From NCBI GenBank assembly GCA_963965975.1, contig OZ014412.1, forward strand, positions 9,088,849 to 9,152,848: DNA of 64,000 nt, in the 5' to 3' direction. Position 1 is the first letter of the stretch. Each line of letters begins with the position of its first letter. The notes beneath the pieces are model-generated. The model was not told where the DNA came from, searched no databases, and was given only the letters and a program-made list of their open reading frames with translations. The stretch is from Xestospongia bergquistia (Eukaryota; Porifera; Demospongiae; Haplosclerida; Petrosiidae). This document shows, piece after piece, positions 1 to 13,200 of this stretch. Both the position numbers and the translations under genes were made by a program.

Positions 1-1304
1 TATCAGAGACATCGTTGGTTGTTGGTATATATGGCTTCCTCCTCCTTTTGTAATTAATTTTAGCTATACTGTGACCTTTTGTAGAACTTTCTCATGAATG
101 ATATTTAGTATAAACAACCCTAACATGTATTACTTGTAGATTACTAAATAGATAACTCAAGCTATAATTAAAGTAAACAATGCTAATATGTTGGAGAGGT
201 ACTATATCTATTCCATCCTTAATTTGACTATGTAATGATTTATTTTATTTCTACTGTACAATAGAAACAGCTGTGTTTCTGTCTTAAAGATGTCCCTCTT
301 ATGCTCCATTACACCTTGACTAGTTGACTAATGCTTTGTATGCTAAAGGAGTGATATCTTTTGTTATTAATGTTGAGGTAGTAAATGGAAGAGATCATGA
401 CAGCAGATTAGTTATACTGCTACATAATGAAGCAAATAAAAAGGAATTGACATCCTCATAGCTATGTTATGAGATTATGTTCTGTGTTTACAAGACAAGA
501 TGATAAGATTATTTGTGACATTGCTACTAAGTTTCAAAGAAGTAGGTAACTATGACAGCATTTATTTGCCACATTCTGGTAATTATGTGTTATTGTAATA
601 CATTGACTATCATCACAAAGTCTTAGATGTGTATTTCTTTTAAAGACCACTACACATCCTAATACATACATTTAAACTAAAGGTACCAGTGACTAATAGT
701 ATTTCTTTTATAATTGACCCATATTACATGATAATCTATTGTTATAAGTGAATTGTCTATTATTTCCAATGATAAAGCCAATGTCAACGAGGAAATCATG
801 CAACAAATCCTTACTGATATAAGTTCAAGTGGTCTGATAGGTGATATTTTGTTTTATCATTGATATATAATGTCTTTTTATTCCAGCTACAATTTGCATT
901 AGGCTTATTTTGTATCTAGGTAACTGAATTAACTATGACATTGTTGGTGGATCAGGAAAGACCACATAATGTATCATGAGTTTAAGAGGCAGTTACCTTG
1001 ACTCATCATATGTTAACAATACATTTCAGATCACATATCATACATGATGCATGTAATGATATTCATCATTCAAAAATTTGTCAGGTATTCATATTTGGAC
1101 TCTGGCTTTGAGTTATTTATTAACTTTTTACAAATGTTGATCATGTATTATCAATGCAGTAAATGTTATAACAAAATAAATTATTTGATGAATCATAGAA
1201 ATAATTAGAGAGTCTGCTGATGAATCAAGTTTACACAAGTCAGAACATTAATGTACAAATGAAAATGATGAGTGCATAATAGATGTTTCTTTCTCTTTTA
1301 CCCA

Positions 1305-2230
1305 TATTTTATCCTAATGTGTAGCAGTAAGGTGAAGTTCATGGGAATGGTTAACACAGTACTTTTAGCTCCCTCCCCCTTTGTTTGTTCAGCTGTAGTG
1401 ACTATAAAACTGTCCTTCCTCTTTTATGATTCTTATATAATATAAAAGAATCACATCATACACTGCTAATTAGTAAGTTTAACCACATGGTTACCAAGGT
1501 AACATAAGGACTTCTATTTTACAGTCTTCTCTCTCTCTCTCCATTTTTCATGCTAATATCAAAATCATTGCCATGGTTGGTAAGCAACTAAGATATTGAT
1601 ATTTCTCTCTATTTTCTCATAAAACAGATTTCTTGATTTGTGTCCTGTGCATATTGTATGGTGCCAAGTAGGTTGTGAACTCTATTATATCTTTACACAT
1701 CAGTCAACTATAGAGCTAGTAACTTTTATCTTCTATTAATTTCCTCTCTCTCTCTCTCATATTTTATCCTACTGTGAGCAGTAGGGTAAAGTTCATGGGA
1801 ATGGTTAACATAGACTTTTATCTCCCTTCCCCTTTGTTTGTTCAGCTGTAGTGACAGTGAAACTGTCCTTCCTCTTTTGTGATTCTTATGTAATGTAAAA
1901 GAACCACATTATACACTACTAATTAATAAGTTTAACAATATGGTTACCACGGCAACATAGTAACTGCATTGTTTCTAATTTAAAGTCTCTTTCTCCATTT
2001 TTCATCCTAATATGGCTATAATTTCAACTAGGCAACTAAGATATTGATATGTTTCTCATAGAGTTCTTGAATTGTGTTCTATGTATTTTGCATGGAATTA
2101 AGTAGACTGCTAACTCTATTATATTGTTACACATCAGACAACTATATAGCTAGTAAGTTTAATCTTCAATTAATGTCTTCTCTCTCTGTCTCTCTCTCTC
2201 TCTTTCTCTCTGTCTCTCTCTCTCTTTCCC
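1305..2230. repeat. Tandem duplication, two units of about 456 bp
   Basis: Two diverged copies lie head to tail: unit 1 from about 1305 to 1758, unit 2 from about 1761 to 2230. Shared landmarks are the segment around 1336-1400 matching 1790-1855 and the segment around 1625-1740 matching 2060-2170. Each unit ends in a CT-rich microsatellite. No coding frame is kept in either. The function is unknown. Confidence 0.75.
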
Positions 2231-2942
2231 TCATCTTAGTAATGTGTATGTTTATCATAATAAGGAAGAAAACTGAAAACTCTAACTTTTCTTTGTATAA
2301 TGTATAGATATATTGTAATATATTATTATATATTATTATATGCCTTTTACTCCTTTTTATTAATATCAGTGGTTTTAACTAACAACAAATGTAAATACTG
2401 CCAACGCTTGAATTTTGTATCAACATTGATTGGGATAACCCAAAAGGGGTGTTGACTTCTAAATAGTCAGATTTGTTAACTCACAAATTAAAAGGAATAT
2501 TGATTGCTTCATAATGAATAAGTTTAAATAGGTGTATTAACATCCTAAAAGTAGTATTGTCAATACTCTCCTATTAGCAGCATGGTGTTGGGAAACATAT
2601 CCCTTTTTGTTAATGACATTCTGTCATAATGGCTTCTTAATAGTTTCCATGAATTTTAATTATATTCATACTCACTATTTTGCATATTCTGCTCTAAATA
2701 AGTGTCAGTGAGTGTGTAAACACCTGAATTTAGATATTAACTGGACTACATTGACCTTTAATTGTTTATGTGGGTAAAGATCAAGGAAAAGCCCATAAGA
2801 TCAAGTTATATATGCATCAAGTTGTATGGCGTGTTATGTGTTCACAATGTAAATGACAGCTTAAATAAACAAATCAATACGACTTGAAAGTTTGACAATG
2901 CCAGAGTATTTAGGGTTAGCCTATGTGTGCATAATAATAATA

Positions 2943-2944
<2 letters not shown>

Positions 2945-3004
<60 letters not shown>
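2945..3004. repeat. (TA)n microsatellite
   Basis: Uninterrupted TA dinucleotide run of about 60 bp, seen directly. Confidence 0.95.
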
Positions 3005-3008
<4 letters not shown>

Positions 3009-3416
3009 CAAAAAGTTATTTCACTAATTTAAAAATGCATGCATGTCCTGCAAGTCTCAACAAAGTCAATGCAAAGTCTTTATAGCTACAGCATCTTGCT
3101 GATCTCTTCACCCTTTTCGGTATTTTGTATGGAAGATACACAATAACACATTCTCCAGCCATCTTTTCAACGTTCATGTTCTGATTACATTCCTAAGGTG
3201 AAGGTCAGGCGACAGGTGCGTTACACTAGATGGCACGCGAGACTACTATGGGGAGTGGTAAGCTGGGATCGAGTTGCGGTTTCGATCACTGCCCAATCTA
3301 GAGATACCGTTCTAAAAAGCCACCAGGCGAGAGACAGAGAGAAGAAGCTGCTAGCTAGTGCTGAAAAGACATTCAAGTCCATCCCAACAGCCACGAGACT
3401 ATAGGAATAAATAAGA

Positions 3417-5973
3417 ATGGCCTCAGGTTTATCTACTTTTCCAATTGCAACTAAACAAGAAATGTAAGTTGAGAATTATCGTAATTAGATAACTGTCTTT
3501 ATTTGTATAGTATCAACTTCTTGTACAACGCTCAAGTGATTTTAGATCATATAGCCAGTGTTTTAAGGAAGGTCTTTATAAAGAAAGTTGATCCTTTACG
3601 TAAGCAAACAGATCTTGGTCAGTGGCTCCAGTTAAACCAAGTGAAACATAGGTATCCTAAAGAGCAGAAAACTGTTAATACTGGAAATGTTGAAGAATGG
3701 GACACTACTTTGTTATGTTATCTACTGTTGGATGAGAAAAAGCTAACTAAACTCAATAATGGAGTCCCACTTATTGGTCAAAATTCCTCCAAAGAGTATA
3801 AAGCAGTTCTTGAGTTACGTAAAATACGAAATGAATGCTTTGGCCACCTCTCAAAAGCAGAAGTATCTGACATCAAGTTAAAGGAGCTTATTGAAGATGT
3901 AAAAAAATGCTACACTGACCTCAAAGACCATGGTGTTGATGAGAATGATTCCAAATCTTTAGATGATATACCAAAAGGTTAGTTCCATTATCGTTTGCAT
4001 CATTAAGTCTTCTCTTTTATTATTTTTAGGATATATAATATCTGAGGATGCCCAATTATCAATAATAATGGAATTTAAGGAAATGTTCCAGAAAGTGAAA
4101 GAGTTAAACGAAGAGGTACACACAGAGATAGAGAATATTATTGCTAAATTGGAGAAATATTATAAAGAATTGTCACAAAAAGTTGAAGGTAAATGATTTT
4201 ACTAATTTTTTAAAATCTTAATAAGCCTAATGTTAGTGCTTATGCTAATTTTAGTGATTTCAGCGACTACTGTAATAATTGCTAAAAATGAAAAGCACTA
4301 AATGTGGCACCCTATAGATCTCCACCAGTAATAGTTTGATATCATAATGTTAGTTAACATCATATTTTATTCAGCAAGTTTTCATATATATGTGATACAT
4401 AAAACAATTGGCCACACCTTCATAAATAATTACTTAGCTAAAAAAGTTGGACACATAATAGCTACTTATTTTCTCATAATAAATTAGCAAAAACATAGTC
4501 TGACAAAAGTGCTACTGTCTGTTCCACCCCCATTATGGTTTTAACAAAATGTTTTAAATGTACAAAGTTGAGAAACAATTGCCACACTTTTATGAATAAT
4601 TAATTAGCTAAATAAGGTTGAACACATACTATAACTATTTATTCCTCATAATAATCATTATTGTTGACATTTTGAACATGCATTACACAATATGAAGAAA
4701 AAAAATTTCTTTATAAAACTTATTAGCTTGTCCCTGAGAGTAACTTAGTCTATCAGTTCTTCAGAGTATTTTTTATTATCTTGTGTAACCAAATATTATT
4801 ATATAACAAAAATTAATAAATTCTCAAAAATTGGTTTCTCGATCATCACCCCAATCAGACTTGTCCTTTGAACCCAGTTTGAGCTTCATTCAGAATGATG
4901 ATGAGCCTTTTCTTCAATAGAATAAGTTATTAAATTAGTAATAATTTATTGTGACATCATAAACTATGTTCATTGGTGCTATCAGAGACTATTCCCTAAT
5001 ACCAGGAGCCTATAAAAACCCAAGGTAGGAGAATGCAATACCCATGCAAATACTTACTTGTATGTGTCTGCAAATCTTTAGCTGTTACTAATTTTTTACC
5101 ACTCTTAAAAAAACCATAGCTACACATGAACAAACATGCCACTGCTATTCATAGTCCAATTTGAGTTTGACAGCAATTTTGTTGAATTTGATGACAAAGA
5201 ATGTTATCAGACCAGGTTAGGTGTAGCTTCGTAGGTTACTCTTTTTATAAGTCTCATTGAAACATTTCCTTATTCTGTGCTGTTATTTCTCTCTTAGAGT
5301 TTCTTGCTTTAGTTATATTTTGTTGTTTTCTACTGCTTTACCATTTATCATTTACTTGTGCAATTCATTATCAATGCTTGTACTTATTGACTTCACAGTG
5401 AAGCACTAACTAGAGCTACAAATATTGTATTTTTAGTATCAGTGTCTGTGGAAAACTAAGACCTATAGAATGCATGAAACTATCCAATTAATAATAACTT
5501 GATCTGATATTTCAAGCCATGTCCAGTGATTTTGTCAGAGGCTATTCCTAACACACAAAGTATATGTCATATTAAATCACTCTACTTTCATGCAATGTTC
5601 ATACGTATTAACAAAGAAGTGCCATTTGTGCTTGGTGAACATTAATATTGCTTGTTAAATATACTTAGTTACTATCATTATGTTAGTCCCAACTCTAAGA
5701 ATAAGAGTACAAACAGACTATTATCAATGTGGTATATCTCTTAACTCCAACCTGTGTGACAAGTTTGCAAATTGTAACAACATTTGCTGAATTATGTTTT
5801 TTTTAATTTATAAAACATAGAATTTACTCTGGATGTGATGTTGTAATTAATTTTGATGTAATTGAGTAGCATTAATTCTTATGATAAGGACTTATGTAAG
5901 TTAACTATTAGTCATGCTGTAGTAATGCCTGTGTAGGGATAGTCTACACTGTCCATTGAAATGTATTGGCAAA

Positions 5974-6021
<48 letters not shown>

Positions 6022-8225
6022 CACATGATAATACCTTTTGACTTTACATGATATCAGGCACGTGGTAACAGTGCTTACATAGAAATAATTACTTACAGAG
6101 AAGGACGAAACAGATGAATTTTTTCAAAAGGCTACACAATCATCAAATAAAGGTAAAATTATTATATTATAATAATTTACTGAATAACATCATTAAAATA
6201 TAGATCAGTCTCAACATTTTGAGACTAAGGCTGTCAGTGTAGTTACTGCCAAGCAGGTGACAGGGCAGTTACGGCTGAATAATCAATCTTCACAAATTTT
6301 TGAGAAATTCTATGACAGAATTGTTGCTGTCATTAGCGAAGACAAAGATCTCAGTGATCATTTCATCGAAACTTTGTATGCTAATCTTCTCTTTCCTACT
6401 ATGGAGAAAAAGATAGCTGATCAATTAGTTTGCTTAGACATTAAAAATAGAACAGTAATGAGATACCTTAGTTCTTTCATAAGTAGAAGCAGAAATCCAG
6501 AAAAATCTCTTGCCAAGGTTGTTATGATACTTGCCAAATTCCCAGAACTGGAAACATTGGCTACTGAAATGAAAGAAGAAGGTATGATGTTTGTGGTTAC
6601 TGAATCAATAATTATATTTCATAGATTATGAAAAGATTGACTTTCGAATCAAGCTAGTAGATACACCACAACCTGAAATTAAAGAACCTGTTTTAATGAC
6701 ACCATCAAGTGCATGTAAGTGATTTATTTATGCCTATTAATTCACACATTAATAGTACTGATATTATTTCTGTTTTGTTTTAGTTGCTGGTACAGACATG
6801 TCAGAAAAATCATTAACTATGCCAATTAAAGATTATGGAGATTTTTTGCGTAGTACCTACAAGCGATGGCGTTGTGCAGATATCAAGTGGCCTCAAGATT
6901 CTTCTATGACAAACATATTTGTTGACTTAGCTATTGTTAAGAATGACCCAGATTACAATGATAAGTTTTTTCGAGCTACAATCCATGGTTCTGTTGATGA
7001 CATCATTGAAAAGAAGAAGACACCAATATCATTAGAGGATTTTTGTCATCTTCCATGTGGCTTATCGATACTTATAGAAGGTGCTCCGGGTATTGGTAAG
7101 TCTACACTAGCCTTTGAATTATGTCTTCGATGGTGTAATGACATGGCATTCCAAAATCATCACTTAGTGTTGTTACTGCAGTTAAGAGATAAAACAGTAC
7201 AAAGTAGTTTGTTATCTATTGAGAAATTGCTTGGTTGTTATCTTGATAAACAATCATGGAAATCACAAGCTGTTCAAGATATCATTGATGAAAGTGGTAG
7301 TGGTGTGTTAATTATTTTAGAAGGTTATGATGAACTTCCAGATAGCATAGATGGTGCTTATGTAGTTAATAAAGTAATACTACGAAATCTTTCAAAAGCA
7401 ACCATTATTGTTACTACACGTCCCTCAGCTAAACACAAGTTAATACAAAGCACTCATTCATTTACTCATCATATTGAAGTATTGGGATTCACAAAAGCTA
7501 GTAAAGAGCAATGTATTAGCAAGTTCTTTAAAGACAAAGAGTCATTATATGATAGCTTTTGCCAGTATTTACAACGCTTTCCCTGTATTGAGGGATGTCT
7601 CTATGTTCCCATTAATCTTGCTATTACTTTAAATGTCTTTCAAGACTCTTTTGTTAATGGTAAAGACTCTTGTCTACCAGAAACTATGACAGAGCTTTAT
7701 GACACTTTAATACGAATGTTGATATATCGACATTTAAAAAGTCTTCATCCTAGTAAAGAGATCAACTTTAGTAGCCTAAAAGAGTTACCACAACCAGCAT
7801 TATCTGCATTTCAGAACCTTTGTAAGATTGCATATGATGGTATTTGTAAAAACCAGGGGCTTGTTTTTTATCGTCAGGAAAGCTTTGAGACACTAGACTT
7901 AATGCAAAAGGAATCACTAATGCTTCCAAGTGAAGGTGGTGATGTGTTTGTTTATAATTTTCTTCACTTGACTATTCAAGAGTTTCTAGCAGCATATCAT
8001 GTACATGAAAACCAGCAAGAGGTCCAACAGCTTTTCAGTAGTTGCAATGATGAGCCTAAATTTGCTATTATGATGCGATTTTTAGCTGGTTTAACAAAGC
8101 TTGAATCCGCACACTTTCCTATTCCAGATAATTTTTACAACTGTAACGTTTTTTATCAGTTTTTTGAGGCAAAAAATGATGCTTTAGCCTCTGAGCTTTT
8201 AAGTAGAGAAAAACCTTTAAAATAA
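3417..8225 (+). CDS. NLR-1: HEPN - CARD-like - NACHT receptor, truncated before the LRRs
   Basis: Model exons: 3417-3463, 3511-3977, 4030-4188, 6099-6152, 6204-6581, 6625-6714, 6784-8225 (878 codons plus stop). Residues about 17-150 resemble the DZIP3-type HEPN domain, with an RNxxxGH motif at R122-H128 (the RX4-6H signature of HEPN RNases). Residues 175-225 form a charged helical segment, about 272-365 the CARD-like domain shared by all NLRs here, and NACHT follows with Walker A GAPGIGKST at about 498 and Walker B LIILEGYDELP. The frame stops at 8223-8225, exactly where the paralogue NLR-6 continues into its LRRs, because one A is missing. Joining the HEPN exons to the NLR exons rests on phase and splice sites across a 1.9 kb intron. 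The alternative is a separate small HEPN gene ending at the TGA at 4194-4196 beside an NLR with an unseen first exon. The truncated product could be a decoy, an LRR-free signalling form, or a dying allele. Confidence 0.65.
4189..6098 (+). other. Long NLR-1 intron (or gap between two genes)
   Basis: Donor GTAAAT at 4189 and acceptor ending at 6098. I see no further exon in it. It is AT-rich and carries a TA microsatellite at 5977-6017. If the HEPN exons belong to a separate gene, this stretch would contain the NLR promoter and first exon, which I cannot identify. Confidence 0.5.
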
Positions 8226-9265
8226 CACGTTTGTCTCCTTTCCCTACTCCAGTGGATATGTACATGATAGGACGTTGTATTGCTTTAGGTCAATGTTGTT
8301 GGAGACTTGGTTTTGTATTACGTTATATAAGTAGTGATCATTTGGAGATGTTTGCATCTGGTTTGAATTCTATTGGTGAGGTTAAAGGTGAAATTGAGCA
8401 TCTTGTTTTTTCATTAAATCCGCTTAGCAAAAAAGGCTCAAGCTGTTTTTTAAAATTACCTGATGTTATTTTAAACAACTTACTCATTCTTAATTTGCGA
8501 AGTGTTGAATTTGATGTTGACTGTTTGAATGATTTAATATCAGCAACATCAAATCTTATCAATTTGGAGATGTTTTTTTTTCATGATAATTTTTTCAAAG
8601 AAGGTGAACAAAAGCATTTTATTGAGATTCTTTGTCGCTCTAAATCCCTTAAACATGTTTCATTCTCCAGACTTAGTCCAAATGAGTGTGAGACTTTGTT
8701 AACTAGTTTACATACTCTTCACACAATAAAACTTTTCCAGCTTTCACCTCCTAGTATTAAAGCCGTATTAAGATGCCTATCAAATACTACTAATCTTAGG
8801 AATCTTCATATTCACCAGAGTGAAGTCAAAGCTGACTTCATTGATGATCTCTCTACAGTTCTACCTTCCTCTTGTCTCAAGTCATTTGAGTTTATCAATT
8901 GCGCTATAGACTCTGTTACAGTTAGTATTATAGCTGATGCAGTGACGAGAACCCCATCATTAAAGAAACTGAACCTCAGTGATAACCTAATAAACGATGA
9001 AGGTGGATGTTATCTTGCTGATATGATACAATCACTGACTGCACCAAAGTTATCGCCTAGTATGACACACAAGCTCAATGAAGTGTATCTTGATCATAAC
9101 CCATTTACTGAGAAGACTATCAAGAGACTTGTTTGTGAACTTTCATATTGTCTTTCCATAAAGGTTCGTTTATCATTAGGATGGCATGATTACGTACAAT
9201 CGCTTCCTAATTATCCTAAAGTTAAGGAACATCTGCTATTTGATAGAAGCAGTGATTATCAGTAA
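8226..9265 (+). pseudogene. NLR-1 LRR half, out of frame with NLR-1
   Basis: A continuous open frame (8231-9265, 345 codons with stop) encodes the region that follows NACHT in every paralogue. It starts with the SPFPTPVDMYMIGRCIALG segment, then ribonuclease-inhibitor-like LRRs such as LKKLNLSDNLINDEGG, and the usual C-terminal tail. There is no further stop or frameshift over about 1 kb, so the single-base deletion at about 8220 is recent, or a sequencing or assembly error. There is no obvious promoter or start of its own. Translation by reinitiation or frameshifting would be needed to use it. Confidence 0.8.
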
Positions 9266-10243
9266 CTTGCTAAATACAAGTACTCAGTGTTTTTATTAAC
9301 TATTTTTTTGCATTAAAGATAAAATTAAATATTATGTTGTGATTAATTTGCAATTTGAGTGACACAATGTACTACATAATTATGTAATTATATTGCTTCT
9401 TAAAATTTACATTGCTATTAACTATTAAGCTTCATTAATTAATTCTCACTATCATCTACCAGTTTGGTCTTGCTTAAAATGAATCATATTTAGGTCAGAC
9501 CACAGTTAACATTGAGTAGAATGAACAAGGTTAATTTGAATTCAGCAAATTATAGTAATCATTAATTATTAACACCTGTAAAACTGAATCTAGTTAGAAT
9601 ATCTGTATATATGTATATTTTCATAAAACAACAGCAAAAATACTTTTCTGGTCTGATCAATCATCAGAGTTTGGCCACAATATGATTTTGAATAGTGGAA
9701 TTACTATTTAAAGCAGACACCTATAGAGTTGGTAAGTATATACACATTTAGACTGTGCTGTTATATTGTACTTTCAATTGTAAAACACAGAAACAACTTA
9801 TCTTCATGCTTCTTTGTATTGTGACATATCAGTTTCAACTATATACTATTGTAAACGAATTTGTATACTAAGCTAATGTCACTTATCGTCCATCATCAGC
9901 CGTCATTTTTGTTTTAGTTGTATTCAATATTATCAAATTGCAATAATGCATGTTTCTGTTTGGTACCCCGACAGTAATGGATATCCTTTTGTCTTTAAAA
10001 GACGTGAGTGCAAGATGTGCATGTAGATAAAGTCAGCTGGAATTTTTATATCATTATGTAGAAAAGCAAGCTTTTAAAATACTAGATGCTTATAATAAAT
10101 CATGTATTCATAGTACCATATAATATAGTAGTAAATAGCAACACAAAATTAAAATTAACTAAAAACAGTACACACCAGTTTAATTTTCAAGTCAAATCTG
10201 TTACTTGAGCTAACAACACAAAACATAATACCAAGGTCATTTG
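9266..10243. other. Convergent 3' intergenic region between NLR-1 and NLR-2
   Basis: No coding potential seen. It holds the 3' flanks of two convergent genes. A segment near 9661-9740 resembles stretches at about 60330-60400 and 61050-61130, so it is probably a dispersed repeat. Confidence 0.5.
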
Positions 10244-13200
10244 TTAGTCTTCTATATTACCAAACTGTAAACAATCTAAAACTTCATGATACATGGAATG
10301 TGATTGTACATGTTCTTTCCACTTTAAGGACAAATGAATCTTTAAGAATGATCTTCGATGGCACAACAAGAGGACATCAATGAAATTTGTGATAGTACTT
10401 TCAGTAAAGAGGTTGTGGTCTACATATAGTTCCTTGAAGTGGCTTTTCTTGTCAGTCTGACTTGAAAGTATTACTGAATGTATTATACCAGCAAGATAAT
10501 GTCCACCTTTATCATCTATTAGGTTATCACTGAGGTTTAGTTTCTCTAATGATGGGGTCTTCTTTACTGCATCAGCTATAACACAAACTGTATCAGAGTC
10601 TATAGCACAATTGATAAACTCAAGTGACTTGAGGTGAGAGGAAGGTAGAGTTATGGGAAGATAAGTAATAAGATTAGCTTTAATTTCACTCTGGCGAATT
10701 TGAAGGGTTTCAAGAGAAATGCTATTTGATAATGATTTTATAATAGCTTCAATACTAGGAGGGGAAAGCTGACAAATTTCTAGTGTATGAACAGACTTTG
10801 CATCAGTCAGCAGCATTGAGCACTCATCAGTGCTGAGCTTAGAAAATGACAAATGCTGAATCATCTTAGAGTGGCAAACAGCTGCAATCAATGGTAGTTG
10901 CTCACCACTTTCAAAATGATTATTACAAAAGATAAATTTTTGTATGTTGTATAGGTGTTGCCATTTCTTGACTAGTTCATCCAAACAGCCCACATCAACA
11001 CCAATACCTCTGAGACGAAGACTAAGTAGATTATTTAATACATGTTGGGGCAAGCATAATAGTGAGGTAATCCCTTTATTACCAAGTGGATTTAGTGACA
11101 CATTAATGTCTTCAATGTGATATCTTGGTTTTATATCTTTATTTGTCAGGCCTGATATAAACATGTCAAAATGTTCATCAGTTATTTCACGTAGTGTGAA
11201 GGTAAGTTGCCAGGTACACTGACTTAGAGCAATACAATATCCCAACAAATACATTTCTTGTGTATTAGGAATTGGCAAAACCCGTGATACTTTCTTTGTC
11301 TTTTGTGTTATATCTTTGATACTTAAAATGTCACTGATACGTTGATCATCCTTTGTTTCATATAACTGATGAAAAATATTTAAGTGATAAATTTGGCTTG
11401 GAACAAAAAGTGAAACAGATTGAAGCCTTGTAAGGCCTGCTAAAAACAGCATGACATTGGACAAAGAAATAGTGTGGTTAAACTTGTTAAAATGCCTTTG
11501 TACGTCTTGGGGTTCCATTAAGTGTATGTGATAAGCTGCCAGAAACTCTTGGATTGTTAAGTGAAGAAAACTGTAGGCAATTACATCACCACCTTCACTA
11601 GCGAGTATTTGCAGTTCTTTTTGCATTAATCCTACTGTGTTTAAACTATCTTCATAAAAAATTAGTCGTCGCTGCCTTTGGTCATTTATCAATCCTGAAT
11701 AAGCAAGACCACAAAGGCTGTGGAACTCATCTAACTCTTGTTGAGGAAGTTCTTCTAAACAAGCAAACTTAAAATTTTTGCCAGGATTCTGATCTTTTAA
11801 GTAACAATATATAAGCATTCTTATTAGCATTTCATATAGCTCTGTGTATGTTAATGTTGTTGATTGAGTAAACTGTGTATCACTAAGAAACTGCTCATTA
11901 AACACATCTAAAACTATAACAAGAATAATAGGGATATGAAGGCATTCTTCCAATTTAGGAAACTGTTGTAAATATTCGTTAAATTTATGAAGAAGCAGAT
12001 CATTTCCTTCAAAAAACTTCCTTACATACTTGCTAATGTTGTCTTTTGTAAAGCCAAGCACTTCAATATGCTGTCTAAAGCAAAGTTCTTTATTAAAATA
12101 AGGCTTAGCAGAAGGACGACTTGTAATTATGATCGTTGCTCTAGGAAGAGTATTAATAAGCTCAAAGAAAACTGATTGTTTATTATTTGCAATATATTCA
12201 GGGAGTTCATCAAAGCCTTCTAAAACAATGAGCACATCCTTACCACTGGAATCAATGATTGTTTGTATGGCTTCTTGTTTCCAACTTTGGGAGCGAAGAA
12301 AATATCCTAGAAGATCTTCAACAGATGACAATTTTTGCACAGTTTTATCTCTCAGTTGCAGTAAGAAAAGCACTGAGTAATGTTGAAGAGCTTCTTTGTC
12401 AACCCAACGACGACATAGCTCAAAAGCTAACATAGATTTACCAATACCTGGAGCACCCTCTATAAGATATAATGACTCCAGTGGGATTTCACAAAGTTCT
12501 TCCAGAGATATTGGTGTTTTCTTCCTAAGAATATCATCAACAGAACGATGAAGAGTAGACTTTGAAAATTTATCATTATGAATTGGGTCATTTTCAACTA
12601 CAGCCAAATCTACATACAATTTTGTTCTTGCTGGGGACCACTTGGGATCTGGTTTCCATCGTTTGTAACATGCCCTTAGATGGTCTGCATATTTGTGAAT
12701 GCAATCAGGAAGAATGAGAGTAGGTTCTTTATCCACATCATCAACTTTAAATAAACAATAACAAAATAAACAACACCGCATGCACTCATGAAACTTACAT
12801 GGAAAGTCAGATGTTTTTGAAATACCCTCATGCTTTAATCTACCAGCGTGTTTATAAGCTCCCATTTTTAAAGCTAAGAAAAGAGAAAATGATTGTATTA
12901 CAGTACATTATCAGTTTAATCTAACCTTCCTCCTTTAGTTCGGCACTTAGCATTTTTGTTTTCTGAAAGTTTGAAAATATTTCCACAAGTTTTCGTAGGC
13001 AGGTCTCAAATTTTCTACTTCTACTGAAAAAAGTCCCAACAGCCTCCATAATTGCTCTGTTCTTAATGGCTGGACATGTCAACTGATCTATCACATACTT
13101 GTCAAAATCATTTATCAAAAATTTTGTATGAAAATGCACATAAACTTCAGAACACAGAGCTTGGTCTTGACTAAGACTGTCAATTATTTTGTCATAATAT

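Larger units (their letters stand above)
1..3416. other. Non-coding flank upstream of NLR-1
   Basis: No supported gene is visible here. The stretch is AT-rich and carries a tandem duplication (about 1305-2230), CT-rich and TA microsatellites, and from about 3180 to 3416 a locally more GC-rich stretch just before the NLR-1 start, which may be promoter and 5' UTR. Short open frames at 2074-2307 (CT repeat) and 3198-3404 show no family resemblance, and I read them as chance. Confidence 0.5.

Noticed and set aside
945..975. Short stretch reading IVGGSGKTT, like a Walker A motif
   Set aside because: Followed directly by a stop and surrounded by broken frames; too short to call an NLR or ATPase relic.
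2074..2307. 77-codon open frame
   Set aside because: Mostly CT-repeat encoded Ser/Leu; part of the tandem repeat unit; no family resemblance.
3198..3404. 68-codon frame just before NLR-1
   Set aside because: No homology recognised, no splice link in phase with the HEPN exon; more likely 5' UTR or promoter.
12129..12380. Plus-strand frame inside NLR-2
   Set aside because: Shadow of the NACHT coding sequence on the other strand.
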